Origin: Eubacterium sp.
GTDB taxonomy: Bacteria; Bacillota; Clostridia; Lachnospirales; Lachnospiraceae
Length of the DNA stretch: 64,000 nt
Reading direction: 5' to 3'
Assembly: GCA_017539165.1 (NCBI GenBank)
Contig: JAFYHN010000108.1
Span: 36,126-100,125 of the forward strand
The translations under genes and the position numbers were made by a program. Shown here piece after piece: positions 8,608 to 17,761 of this stretch. Each line of letters starts with the position of its first letter. Positions within the stretch are counted from its first letter, which is position 1. The notes under the pieces are model-generated. The model did not search any database. It was not told the origin of the DNA and saw nothing but the letters and a program-made list of their open reading frames with translations.

Positions 8608-10362
8608 GTGGCAGAAGAGAAAACAATTAGTGCCCTTCTTTATGCTCCGACAGAACCTGATGAGGCCCGTAAGGCCAGACTGAATGCTTTTGTAGCCGAA
8701 AAGTACGGAAGTGAAATTGAGCTTGAGTGGATTGAAGATAAGAATATCGAAAATGGTTTCAAGCTTGTTGTTGGTGAAGAAGTATATGACTGGACTAAGG
8801 AAGGAAGATTTCATCAGCTGGAAGGAATGCTCAGAAATCTGAAGACTGAAAAGGTTTCCTCAGGTAAAGAGCTTATCTCCCTTATGAAGAGCAGTGTTCA
8901 TGAGTGGGAACCTCAGGTTGTATCTGAAGAAGAAGGTCATGTAAAAACAGTCGGAGACGGAATCGTCTTTGTAGATGGTCTCAAATCCGTTATGTACGGT
9001 GAGATAGTTATATTTGAGTCAGGTGTCAGAGGAATGGTTCAGGAACTGAGACCGGACGATATAGGTGTTATCCTTTTTGGTGATGATACTGAAGTTACAG
9101 AAGGAAGCAGGGTTCTGAGAACCGGAAAAACAGCTGGAATACCAGTTGGAGATGGATTCCTCGGAAGAGTTGTAGATCCACTTGGTAATCCTATCGACGG
9201 AGAAGGACCGATTGAATCAGAAGGGTACAGAGCTGTTGAGACAGCTGCTCCGGGAATCGTTGAGAGACAGTCTGTTGATACACCTATGAATACAGGTATT
9301 CTTTCAATCGATTCAATGTTTCCTATAGGTAGAGGACAGCGTGAGCTTATCATCGGAGACAGACAGACCGGTAAGACAGCTATCGCACTTGATACGATAC
9401 TTAATCAGAAGGATAACGGAGTTATCTGTATATACGTTGCCATCGGACAGAAGGCAAGTAGTGTAGCACAGCTTGTAGGTACACTTAAGAAGAAGGATGC
9501 ACTCAGCTATACGATCGTTGTTGCGGCAAATGCATCCGAGACAGCACCTATTCAGTATATTGCTCCCTATTCAGGAACAGCACTTGCTGAATACTTCATG
9601 TGGAAGGGCAAGGATGTTCTTATAGTTTATGATGATCTGTCAAAGCATGCTATTGCTTACAGAGCACTTTCACTTCTTCTGGAAAGATCTCCGGGACGTG
9701 AGGCTTATCCGGGAGACGTATTCTATCTCCATTCAAGACTGCTCGAGAGATCAGCACGTCTTTCTGAAAAGGTAGGTGGAGGAAGTATAACAGCACTTCC
9801 TATAGTAGAAACACAGGCGGGTGATGTATCAGCGTACATCCCTACAAATATCATTTCCATCACAGATGGACAGATATTCCTTGAGAGTGATCTGTTCTTC
9901 TCGGGACAGAGACCAGCCGTTAATGTAGGTCTTTCGGTATCCCGTGTTGGTGGTGCGGCACAGACAAAGGCCATGAAGAAGGCTGCAGGTAGTCTTCGTC
10001 TTGATCTGGCACAGTATCGTGAGATGGAGATATTCACTCAGTTCTCAAGTGATCTTGATGAGACAACGAAGAAACAGCTGGCATATGGTCAGGGACTTAT
10101 GTATCTGCTTCGTCAGCCACAGAACAATCCGTTTAAACCTCATGAGCAGGTTATTATCCTGGTTGCTGCATCTGCACATGTTATGCAGGATATACCAGTT
10201 GATAATATCGGAGATTTCCGTACGAAGCTTCTTCAGTTCTTCCATGAGGAAGAGGATGCGCTGTGCAAACAGATTGACGCAACAGGTCAGCTATCGGATG
10301 ACGATAAGCAGAATATTATTGATGCAGCTAATAAGTTTAAAGAAAGCTATGTGATTGATTAA
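8608..10362 (+). CDS. atpA: ATP synthase F1 subunit alpha with fused delta C-terminal domain
   Basis: 584 residues, about 80 longer than normal. GTG start nine bases after AAAGGAG. From about residue 80 it is ordinary alpha: SSGKELISLMKSSV, the P loop GDRQTGKT near 251, and VGGAAQTKAMKK. The extra front end matches the C-terminal domain of subunit delta: ELEWIEDKNIENGFKLVVG then VYDWTKEGRFHQLEGML follow the delta pattern (Asp-Lys, Gly-x-x-x-x-x-G-x-x-x-x-D-x-S/T-x-x-x-R-x-x-x-L). No atpH gene exists in the operon. The six-helix N domain of delta, which caps the F1 head, is not seen. The reading frame is unbroken, so this is not a sequencing frameshift. Confidence 0.94.
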   Translation: MAEEKTISALLYAPTEPDEARKARLNAFVAEKYGSEIELEWIEDKNIENGFKLVVGEEVYDWTKEGRFHQLEGMLRNLKTEKVSSGKELISLMKSSVHEWEPQVVSEEEGHVKTVGDGIVFVDGLKSVMYGEIVIFESGVRGMVQELRPDDIGVILFGDDTEVTEGSRVLRTGKTAGIPVGDGFLGRVVDPLGNPIDGEGPIESEGYRAVETAAPGIVERQSVDTPMNTGILSIDSMFPIGRGQRELIIGDRQTGKTAIALDTILNQKDNGVICIYVAIGQKASSVAQLVGTLKKKDALSYTIVVAANASETAPIQYIAPYSGTALAEYFMWKGKDVLIVYDDLSKHAIAYRALSLLLERSPGREAYPGDVFYLHSRLLERSARLSEKVGGGSITALPIVETQAGDVSAYIPTNIISITDGQIFLESDLFFSGQRPAVNVGLSVSRVGGAAQTKAMKKAAGSLRLDLAQYREMEIFTQFSSDLDETTKKQLAYGQGLMYLLRQPQNNPFKPHEQVIILVAASAHVMQDIPVDNIGDFRTKLLQFFHEEEDALCKQIDATGQLSDDDKQNIIDAANKFKESYVID

Positions 10363-10386
10363 TTCAGGAAAGCTTGTGTATAGATT

Positions 10387-12680
<2,294 letters not shown>

Positions 12681-12682
12681 GA

Positions 12683-13093
12683 ATGGAAACATTTAAGTGT
12701 AGGATAATTGAAGCGGATGATACCTTCTATGAAGGCGAGATGGTTTCGCTGATAGTTCCCGCCTGCGACGGTTACTACGGTGTTCTTGCCAAGCATCAGA
12801 ATGTGGTAGTTGCTATCATTCCGGGGCTTCTGAGGTTTCAGACGGAAGATGGCGAGTGGCATGATGCTTCTGTTTCGGATGGAATGATGAGAATAGAGGA
12901 CGGAGATGTTCTGGTCCTTGTTGATTCTGCGGAGTGGCCATACGAGATAGATGAGGAAAGAGTAAGAGCCAAGGAGGCTGCTGCCAGAGAGGCTATGCTT
13001 CAGAAGAGGAGCATAAGAGAATATACACTTGCAGAAGCAAGTCTGAAGAGAGCGGTATCGAGATTAAGGATTAAAGAGAATGACCTCGGATAA
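12683..13093 (+). CDS. atpC: ATP synthase F1 subunit epsilon
   Basis: 136 residues, two bases after atpD. The N-terminal beta barrel (FYEGEMVSLIVPACDGYYGVL) and the two-helix C-terminal domain (from about residue 90) are present. This is the rotor subunit that joins gamma to the c ring and can inhibit ATP hydrolysis. Its last 14 bases are shared with the start of the next gene in another frame. Confidence 0.94.
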   Translation: METFKCRIIEADDTFYEGEMVSLIVPACDGYYGVLAKHQNVVVAIIPGLLRFQTEDGEWHDASVSDGMMRIEDGDVLVLVDSAEWPYEIDEERVRAKEAAAREAMLQKRSIREYTLAEASLKRAVSRLRIKENDLG

Positions 13094-13478
13094 AAAAGAC
13101 CTTTCTCCAAAGGAAGTAAGAAAGAGGACTCTCCGGGATGTGCTGATACTGGCGTTGGTCGGTATTTTGTATTATGTAGTCGTAAGATTTATGCACCTGG
13201 GGATGGCCTGTTATATTCATTATCTTACTGGATATTATTGTCCTATGTGCGGAAGCACCAGGATGATTATAGAATTGACTAAGTTTAATATATCAAAAGC
13301 ATTTCACTATAATCCGTTTATGTTTATTTCACTGCCTTATGTTATATATGAAGTTGTGTATCTCTTTTATATATGCGAGGCGAAGAAAAAAGCCGGGAAA
13401 GTGAATCAGGTCGTGTTATTCATATGGACTGCACTTCTTGCAATATTCGGTATAGTACGAAATATCGTCAGCTTATGA
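13080..13478 (+). CDS. DUF2752 family membrane protein
   Basis: 132 residues, beginning inside the end of atpC (14-base overlap), so it is probably the last gene of the ATP synthase transcript. DUF2752 marks: YYCPMCGSTRM with a CxxCG pair, then HYNPFMFISLPY. Three membrane helices are predicted (about 17-37, 78-98, 108-130). The function of the family is unknown; translational coupling to atpC may only reflect compactness. Confidence 0.8.
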   Translation: MTSDKKDLSPKEVRKRTLRDVLILALVGILYYVVVRFMHLGMACYIHYLTGYYCPMCGSTRMIIELTKFNISKAFHYNPFMFISLPYVIYEVVYLFYICEAKKKAGKVNQVVLFIWTALLAIFGIVRNIVSL

Positions 13479-13527
13479 TATAATATATACAACGTGGGTA
13501 AAGCAAACGATATGAGGGAGGTTTTTT

Positions 13528-14250
13528 ATGGATAATGATAATATGAATCCTTATGATCCATATGGTGGTCAGGAACCTGTTAATCCTTATGAGGGTGGAC
13601 CGGAGCCGGTTAATCCATATGAAGGAACGCCAGGACCGATGAATCCATATGATGGAGCTGTGCAGGAACCGGTAAATCCATTTGAAGGACCGGCACAAGA
13701 ACCAATGGATGCGGCTGAAGGAGCAACATCTGAACTTAAGAATCCGTATTTGGGAACAGATCAGAGTAATCCTTATGGAATGCCTGACCAGAATAATCTG
13801 TATGGTACACCTGTTCAGAACGATCCTTATGGAACGCCGATACAGAATAACGATCCTTACGGAACGCCTGTACAGAATAATGATCCTTACAGTACGCCGA
13901 TTCAGGGGATTCCATATAATCAGACACAGCAGCAGAATCCATATTCTGGAGGGGTTAGGTCAGATTATCAGGCTGGATATCAAAATGGATATCAGAATTA
14001 CGAGACGCTTCCGGAAGACGGAAAAGCTTTAGCTGGCCTTATCTGTTCGATCAGTTCGTTTGTATTTTGTTGTTTCGGAATTATCATTGCGCCTGTAGGA
14101 ATCGTGCTTTGTAAACAGGCAATTGATGCCGGAAATACTGGTTCTAAGGCTAGAGTTGGGATGGTTCTTGGAATAGCTGGGCTGGTTGTGAATATTTTGG
14201 CTATAATTTTTACTATTATAGCAGTGATAGCAGGTGGAATGTCAGTATAA
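13528..14250 (+). CDS. DUF4190-type membrane protein with Asn-Pro-Tyr repeat N-terminus
   Basis: 240 residues. The first ~150 are low-complexity: repeats of the kind NPYEGxPEPV, followed by NDPYGTPVQN. From about 165 come two membrane helices with the DUF4190 layout: GLICSISSFVFCCFGIIIAP, then a polar loop, then GIAGLVVNILAIIFTIIAV. Such proteins are common in Gram-positive bacteria, with a cytoplasmic proline-rich arm of unknown role. AGGGAGG precedes the ATG. It is the last gene before the repeat-bounded block. Confidence 0.75.
   Translation: MDNDNMNPYDPYGGQEPVNPYEGGPEPVNPYEGTPGPMNPYDGAVQEPVNPFEGPAQEPMDAAEGATSELKNPYLGTDQSNPYGMPDQNNLYGTPVQNDPYGTPIQNNDPYGTPVQNNDPYSTPIQGIPYNQTQQQNPYSGGVRSDYQAGYQNGYQNYETLPEDGKALAGLICSISSFVFCCFGIIIAPVGIVLCKQAIDAGNTGSKARVGMVLGIAGLVVNILAIIFTIIAVIAGGMSV
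13540..13930 (+). repeat. In-gene repeats coding NPY-rich low-complexity arm
   Basis: Imperfect units of about 33 bases encode NPYEG-P-EPV-like blocks, then shorter units encode NDPYGTP. The units differ at third positions, so the array is old or selected at protein level. Confidence 0.7.
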
Positions 14251-14267
14251 GAATTAATTAACTGTAT
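14251..14267 (+). repeat. 17-bp direct repeat, left copy
   Basis: GAATTAATTAACTGTAT occurs here, directly after the DUF4190 stop codon, and again without a mismatch at 19045-19061. The two copies bound the AT-rich riboswitch block and could be attachment or target-site repeats. Confidence 0.6.
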
Positions 14268-14419
14268 AACATAATTTGATTAGTTACGACTAGTTATTAA
14301 TCATTGTTTTAGAAGAAGTCTTCTGTTGCCTTTAGACAGGGGGCTTTTTTGCTTTATAGGAAATGGAGCCTGATGGCATAGTTTTAAATAAAAGAAGGTC
14401 ACCTTTTTAGTGGGCATAG

Positions 14420-14870
14420 AAGGTTTATGTTGGAGTATATTTTGTAGTATCGAATCATTTTTAAGTGTTTTTAAGGAATGTGACAAATTAAGTATTTCTA
14501 TAAATTCAACGGCAAGGATTGTTTCTTCTATATATTTATCGTTCTCATGCCGATTGTAATAAAATGTAACATTTTCACCGTCGTATTTATCAATGCGTAA
14601 TGTGGCTATTATAGGTCGACCTAGATATTTTTCGATATTTTTGGTTACGATATAGGGATTACATTTATTGAGTTTTACATAGACATAAAAGCCATGTTCA
14701 TGATTTATATAACAAGATGATTTTACTTTTTTAAAATGTAAATCATGTTTTTTCTGTTCCAAATCATTTAGTAAAAGGGTACGAAAGGTATTTCTAAGAT
14801 AGGTGTAATTGAAATGGTTTTTAGCTCTCCACGAACCAGATTTATCTATTCTTCCTTCAGAGAGTAGGCT
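14420..14870 (-). pseudogene. Remnant of an IS91-family (Y2-type) transposase
   Basis: The minus strand reads SEGRIDKSGSWRAKNHFNY then LRNTFRTLLLNDLEQ, and later EKYLGRPIIATLRIDKYDG followed by ENVTFYYNRHEN. These are recognisable pieces of the C-terminal half of IS91-type transposases. Further on, the expected HIP-E-KHFKMIRYYG segment appears in another frame as HIP-stop-KHLKMIRYYKIYS around 14440-14482. So there is at least one frameshift and one stop. The N-terminal part is lost. A dead element, not an active insertion sequence. Confidence 0.75.
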
Positions 14871-14915
14871 GAGGGGTATGGAAGATGAGATTAATAAAAA
14901 TGAGATAACATGTAG

Positions 14916-15116
14916 TTAAGGTATTTTTTTAAATAAATCATCTATATTTACTTTTAACGTATCTGTAAGTTTTTCTAATGTAGACAATTTCACCATGGTT
15001 GCATCGCCATCAGCCAGCTTTTTAACATTGTGGTAATCCATATCAAGTTTTTGAGCCAGCCAGTAAGCAGAACGCTCTTGCTCATCAAGTATTTCATTAA
15101 TGCGAAAACGTAGCAT
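14916..15116 (-). CDS. Small XRE-family (Cro/C1-type) transcriptional regulator
   Basis: 66 residues, nearly all helix-turn-helix: ILDEQERSAYWLAQKLDMDY is helices 1-2 and NVKKLADG the recognition helix. This resembles the YozG/HTH_26 group. ATG 15116 follows GAGGAGA. It is transcribed away from the riboswitch-controlled genes, with a shared control region carrying CATAC/GTATG repeats, so autoregulation and control of the facing promoter are plausible. Confidence 0.85.
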   Translation of the reverse strand: MLRFRINEILDEQERSAYWLAQKLDMDYHNVKKLADGDATMVKLSTLEKLTDTLKVNIDDLFKKIP

Positions 15117-15191
15117 GGAAATCTCCTCAGATTAAAATAGGGAATATTGAACTTACAGTGCACTAACAAGAAGTATATAAGAAAAATATGG

Positions 15192-15220
15192 TTGAACAAA
15201 GGGCTTAAACATACTATAAT
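15192..15220 (+). promoter_or_regulatory. Promoter driving riboswitch 1 and the zinc-ribbon gene
   Basis: -35 TTGAAC (15192-15197), a 17-base spacer and -10 TATAAT (15215-15220). The transcript would start near 15227 and enter the c-di-GMP aptamer about 35 bases later. A weaker facing promoter (TTGTTC, 16 bases, TATACT) for the XRE gene lies on the other strand. Confidence 0.75.
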
Positions 15221-15237
15221 TAAGTATGTAAACATAC
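15210..15237. promoter_or_regulatory. Putative operator: CATAC-n9-GTATG-n4-CATAC
   Basis: An inverted pair CATAC (15210-15214)/GTATG (15224-15228) plus a third CATAC (15233-15237) overlies the -10 box and start point. Position and symmetry suit a dimeric XRE repressor such as the product of the divergent gene. Inference only. Confidence 0.5.
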
Positions 15238-15261
15238 GTTATATATGGGTAGAAATATTGA

Positions 15262-15345
15262 ATATTCAGCAAAACAGTGGAAACACCGTGACGCAAAACT
15301 GTAGGATCTAAGTTACTAAGTAATATGATAGCCAGTTGCATTAGA
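15262..15345 (+). ncRNA. Cyclic-di-GMP-I riboswitch (GEMM-I), copy 1
   Basis: The conserved aptamer core is present: AGCAAAAC, the stem GTGGAAACAC with a GAAA-type tetraloop, then GTGACGCAAAACT, a variable stem with GGATCTAA, and GCCAGTTGCA at the 3' end. This order and spacing are those of GEMM-I aptamers that bind c-di-GMP. A terminator hairpin follows 25 bases later, so control by premature termination is expected. Whether the ligand turns expression on or off cannot be decided by eye. Confidence 0.9.
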
Positions 15346-15367
15346 AAAATTATATTTTCTGCTTTTT

Positions 15368-15400
15368 ATGCGTCACCTTAAGTGGCGTTTTTTGTTTTTT
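15368..15400 (+). terminator. Expression-platform terminator of riboswitch 1
   Basis: Stem CGTCAC/GTGGCG (one G-U pair) with a five-base loop, followed by six T, a G and six more T. A smaller hairpin, AGAAAA/TTTTCT, lies between aptamer and terminator. The gene start is 80 bases downstream. Confidence 0.75.
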
Positions 15401-15479
15401 AAAAATCGGTATTTATTTATCTAGTGGTGTAGAACAAAAAACTCATATGCAATTTTTAACATGAGAGGGGGTATATTAT

Positions 15480-16241
15480 ATGTGTTGTCCAAAATGTGGT
15501 AATGAGACACAAGATGGGGCGTTGTTTTGTGTTTCGTGCGGTTATTCGTTAACTGATAATACAGGAACAGGAGAACTACATGGTTATAATACAACAAATG
15601 GTCAGGCACAAAATATGCAAACGCAGAGTGGAAGCCAAATGTTATATGGTCAGGCACAAAATATGCAAGCGCAAAGTGGAAGCCAGATGTTATATGGTCA
15701 GGCACAAAATATGCAGGCGCAAAGTGAAAGCCAGATGTTATATGGTCAAGCACAAAATACTCAGGCGCATGGCGGGAGTCAGGTTTTAGGTGCACAAGCG
15801 CTTTATGCACAGAAACTTAATTCATTAGTTTCAAATAATATGGGTAAGGCCAGAGGGATTGATATAAAATGTTTAGATGTGAAGCTATCAATTGTTGGAG
15901 CAGCTTTTTGGTTTCTTTCAGCCTTTTTACCATTTGCATCTGTTAATTTTTTAGGGACTGTTGCTTCGAAGAGTCTTATTGATGGTGGAGACGGTTGGTT
16001 TGTAATTATTTTTGCGGTAGGTGTCGTTGCCGCCTTATATTTTCATAAGAATATAGCACGAAATATATTTGTAGCATTAGGGGTGATAGTTAATCTGATT
16101 GATATGGATGTAAGTGATTCAGATGAAATGGTGTCAGCTTTTATCCAAAAACGAGCAGGTTATTACTTTCTGATTATCGGATCAGTACTCTTGGTAATCA
16201 GTATAATAGTTTATTATGTGCGTAGAAAAAATAGTGCATGA
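15480..16241 (+). CDS. Zinc-ribbon membrane protein with 16-residue repeats, riboswitch controlled
   Basis: 253 residues. An N-terminal zinc ribbon (CCPKCGNETQDGALFCVSCG) is followed by a Gln-rich linker of four 16-residue repeats starting GQAQNMQ, then four hydrophobic segments in about 140-248 (for example IVGAAFWFLSAFLPFASV). The layout, cytoplasmic zinc ribbon plus membrane domain, is frequent in clostridial proteins of unknown role. ATG follows GAGAGGGGG. Its mRNA leader contains c-di-GMP riboswitch 1, so it probably belongs to surface, motility or adhesion functions. Specific function unknown. Confidence 0.8.
   Translation: MCCPKCGNETQDGALFCVSCGYSLTDNTGTGELHGYNTTNGQAQNMQTQSGSQMLYGQAQNMQAQSGSQMLYGQAQNMQAQSESQMLYGQAQNTQAHGGSQVLGAQALYAQKLNSLVSNNMGKARGIDIKCLDVKLSIVGAAFWFLSAFLPFASVNFLGTVASKSLIDGGDGWFVIIFAVGVVAALYFHKNIARNIFVALGVIVNLIDMDVSDSDEMVSAFIQKRAGYYFLIIGSVLLVISIIVYYVRRKNSA
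15598..15795 (+). repeat. Four 48-bp tandem repeats inside the zinc-ribbon gene
   Basis: Units begin GGTCAGGCACAAAATATGCA and repeat every 48 bases (16 codons). The first three are nearly identical and the last has diverged. Such arrays change copy number by slippage or recombination without breaking the frame. Confidence 0.85.
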
Positions 16242-16270
16242 CATCATATATTAAATGAGGAGGTGTTTTT

Positions 16271-16666
16271 ATGGGGGTTATAACTAACAAAATTGTAGAT
16301 AAACTGGATGGATATCAGACTGTTACATTAAAACCAGCGGAGTTTGTTGAAATTATGGGACTTACATTATTGAGCTCAGTGCAACGTCCAGATGAATATA
16401 ATATTATCAGAGAAACACTTATTCCAAAGACGGTTTTTGGTGAAAAAAGAAAGCTAGAATATAATACTGTCGATGGCCAATTTATGTTACGAACTTTTAA
16501 GCAACTGAGAAGGACACTTCCATTGATAAGATATCATTTTTATCTTTTTGATAATGTAAATAAAAAAAGGTTCACTTATGAGACGGCATTTGTAAATGAA
16601 TTTAAGAATTTGGCTTACGCAGAAATACTAGCATATCAGAATGGAACCAAAGTTATTAGAAACTAA
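16271..16666 (+). CDS. Hypothetical protein
   Basis: 131 residues, 29 bases after the zinc-ribbon gene, with AGGAGG before the ATG. No family is recognised. It has no membrane helix or signal, a mixed alpha/beta look and many basic and aromatic residues (LRRTLPLIRYHFYLFDNVNKK). It lies within the first riboswitch unit, and its stop codon touches the second aptamer. Likely cotranscribed with the gene before it. Confidence 0.7.
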   Translation: MGVITNKIVDKLDGYQTVTLKPAEFVEIMGLTLLSSVQRPDEYNIIRETLIPKTVFGEKRKLEYNTVDGQFMLRTFKQLRRTLPLIRYHFYLFDNVNKKRFTYETAFVNEFKNLAYAEILAYQNGTKVIRN

Positions 16667-16667
16667 A

Positions 16668-16750
16668 TATTTCAGCAAATCAGTGGAAACGCTGTGACGC
16701 AAAGCTATCAGGGCCTAAAATGACATTAATTATGGCAGCCAGTTGCAACT
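16668..16750 (+). ncRNA. Cyclic-di-GMP-I riboswitch (GEMM-I), copy 2
   Basis: A second full aptamer: CAGCAAATCAGTGGAAACGC, TGTGACGCAAAGCTATCAGG, then GCCTAAAATG and GGCAGCCAGTTGCAACT. It agrees with the GEMM-I consensus better than copy 1 (GCAAAGC, GGGCCTAAA). It starts two bases after the stop codon of the 16271 gene, so it acts as an internal gate in the same gene cluster. Confidence 0.93.
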
Positions 16751-16759
16751 TAGTTTATT

Positions 16760-16797
16760 ACACCAATTTAGGCGAATAGTCTAGATTGGTGTTTTTT
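16760..16797 (+). terminator. Expression-platform terminator of riboswitch 2
   Basis: Stem ACACCAAT (16760-16767)/ATTGGTGT (16785-16792) with further partial pairing inside, followed by six T. It ends 23 bases before the start codon at 16820, the classic place for a termination riboswitch. Confidence 0.88.
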
Positions 16798-16819
16798 GTT
16801 CAAAAAGAGGTGATGACCT

Positions 16820-17734
16820 ATGAGATGTAATGTGTGTGGTAATGAACTTATGGGCAATGAGTTATATTGTCCATGTTGTGGTGCAGCCGTTAATATGGAA
16901 AATAATAATGTGGGAATGAATTCATATGTTGATTTACAGGCTGCAAATGAGACATATCAGAAAACAAAAAATAAAGTTATAAATTTTTGGGATGGAGATT
17001 TTGTAACCAATATAGCAATAAAGTTTGATCAGTTTTGGGACTGGTTTGCTGTTCCTGGATATTTTCTTATTGCACTTGCTCTATTTAATATTGGTGGATT
17101 CTGGTGTGTTTTGTTTGGGATTCTATGTTTTTCATCGTGTTTTTATTCTACTACCAGAATATATAAAAGAATGAAAAAAAGAAAAGAATTTCGTATGAAT
17201 AATATGAGTTGTCCAACTTGTGGAAAGATATCAGTATCTGGATTGTTTTGTGAAAGTTGTGGAAGTAAGCTTATTCATCTATCAGCTAGAGAATTAGAAG
17301 ATATGGATGAATTATCTGAAGACAAAATAAAAGAGAAAAAGAAGAAGCTAATTTGGGGACCAGTTGTATTAATTATTGGATTGTATTTTGTTATGAATAG
17401 TGATTTTTCAAGTTCATTAGATCATCAGGTGAAACGAGTACAAGAAATGAAATTAAATTCTTATAATCATTCTATTGGATATTGGGTTGATACAAATATC
17501 AGAAATACTAAATGGGATAAAGAAAAGATTGCAATTGACAGCTATTACATTTCAGTAAAAGGCAAATTGAAGAGTAATGGTAAATTAGTAAAAATTAAAT
17601 TTAGATATGAAGAATTTGATGATAAATACTTGGTTTCGGCAGTAAGTGTTACATTACCTGAAGATGGTGAAGAATATTCTGATTCGCTTTCAATGGCGGC
17701 GATATTTACAGTTTTAGATGAACCACAAGAATAA
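16820..17734 (+). CDS. Double zinc-ribbon membrane protein, riboswitch controlled
   Basis: 304 residues. Zinc ribbon 1 is at the start (CNVCGNELMGNELYCPCCG), followed by a membrane hairpin near 75-115 (YFLIALALFNIGGFWCVLFG). Zinc ribbon 2 is near 132-152 (CPTCG and CESCG), a single helix lies near 180-197 (WGPVVLIIGLYFVMNS), and a ~105-residue C-terminal domain probably lies outside the membrane. GAGGTGA precedes the ATG. It is directly under riboswitch 2 and paired with the lipoprotein downstream. No specific function is recognised. Confidence 0.8.
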   Translation: MRCNVCGNELMGNELYCPCCGAAVNMENNNVGMNSYVDLQAANETYQKTKNKVINFWDGDFVTNIAIKFDQFWDWFAVPGYFLIALALFNIGGFWCVLFGILCFSSCFYSTTRIYKRMKKRKEFRMNNMSCPTCGKISVSGLFCESCGSKLIHLSARELEDMDELSEDKIKEKKKKLIWGPVVLIIGLYFVMNSDFSSSLDHQVKRVQEMKLNSYNHSIGYWVDTNIRNTKWDKEKIAIDSYYISVKGKLKSNGKLVKIKFRYEEFDDKYLVSAVSVTLPEDGEEYSDSLSMAAIFTVLDEPQE

Positions 17735-17761
17735 TAAGTTATAGCATGGAGGTACGGAGTT

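Noticed and set aside
14301-14762. Functional 153-residue protein on the minus strand
   Set aside because: Its sequence is the middle of an IS91-type transposase, with the true continuation in another frame beyond a stop.
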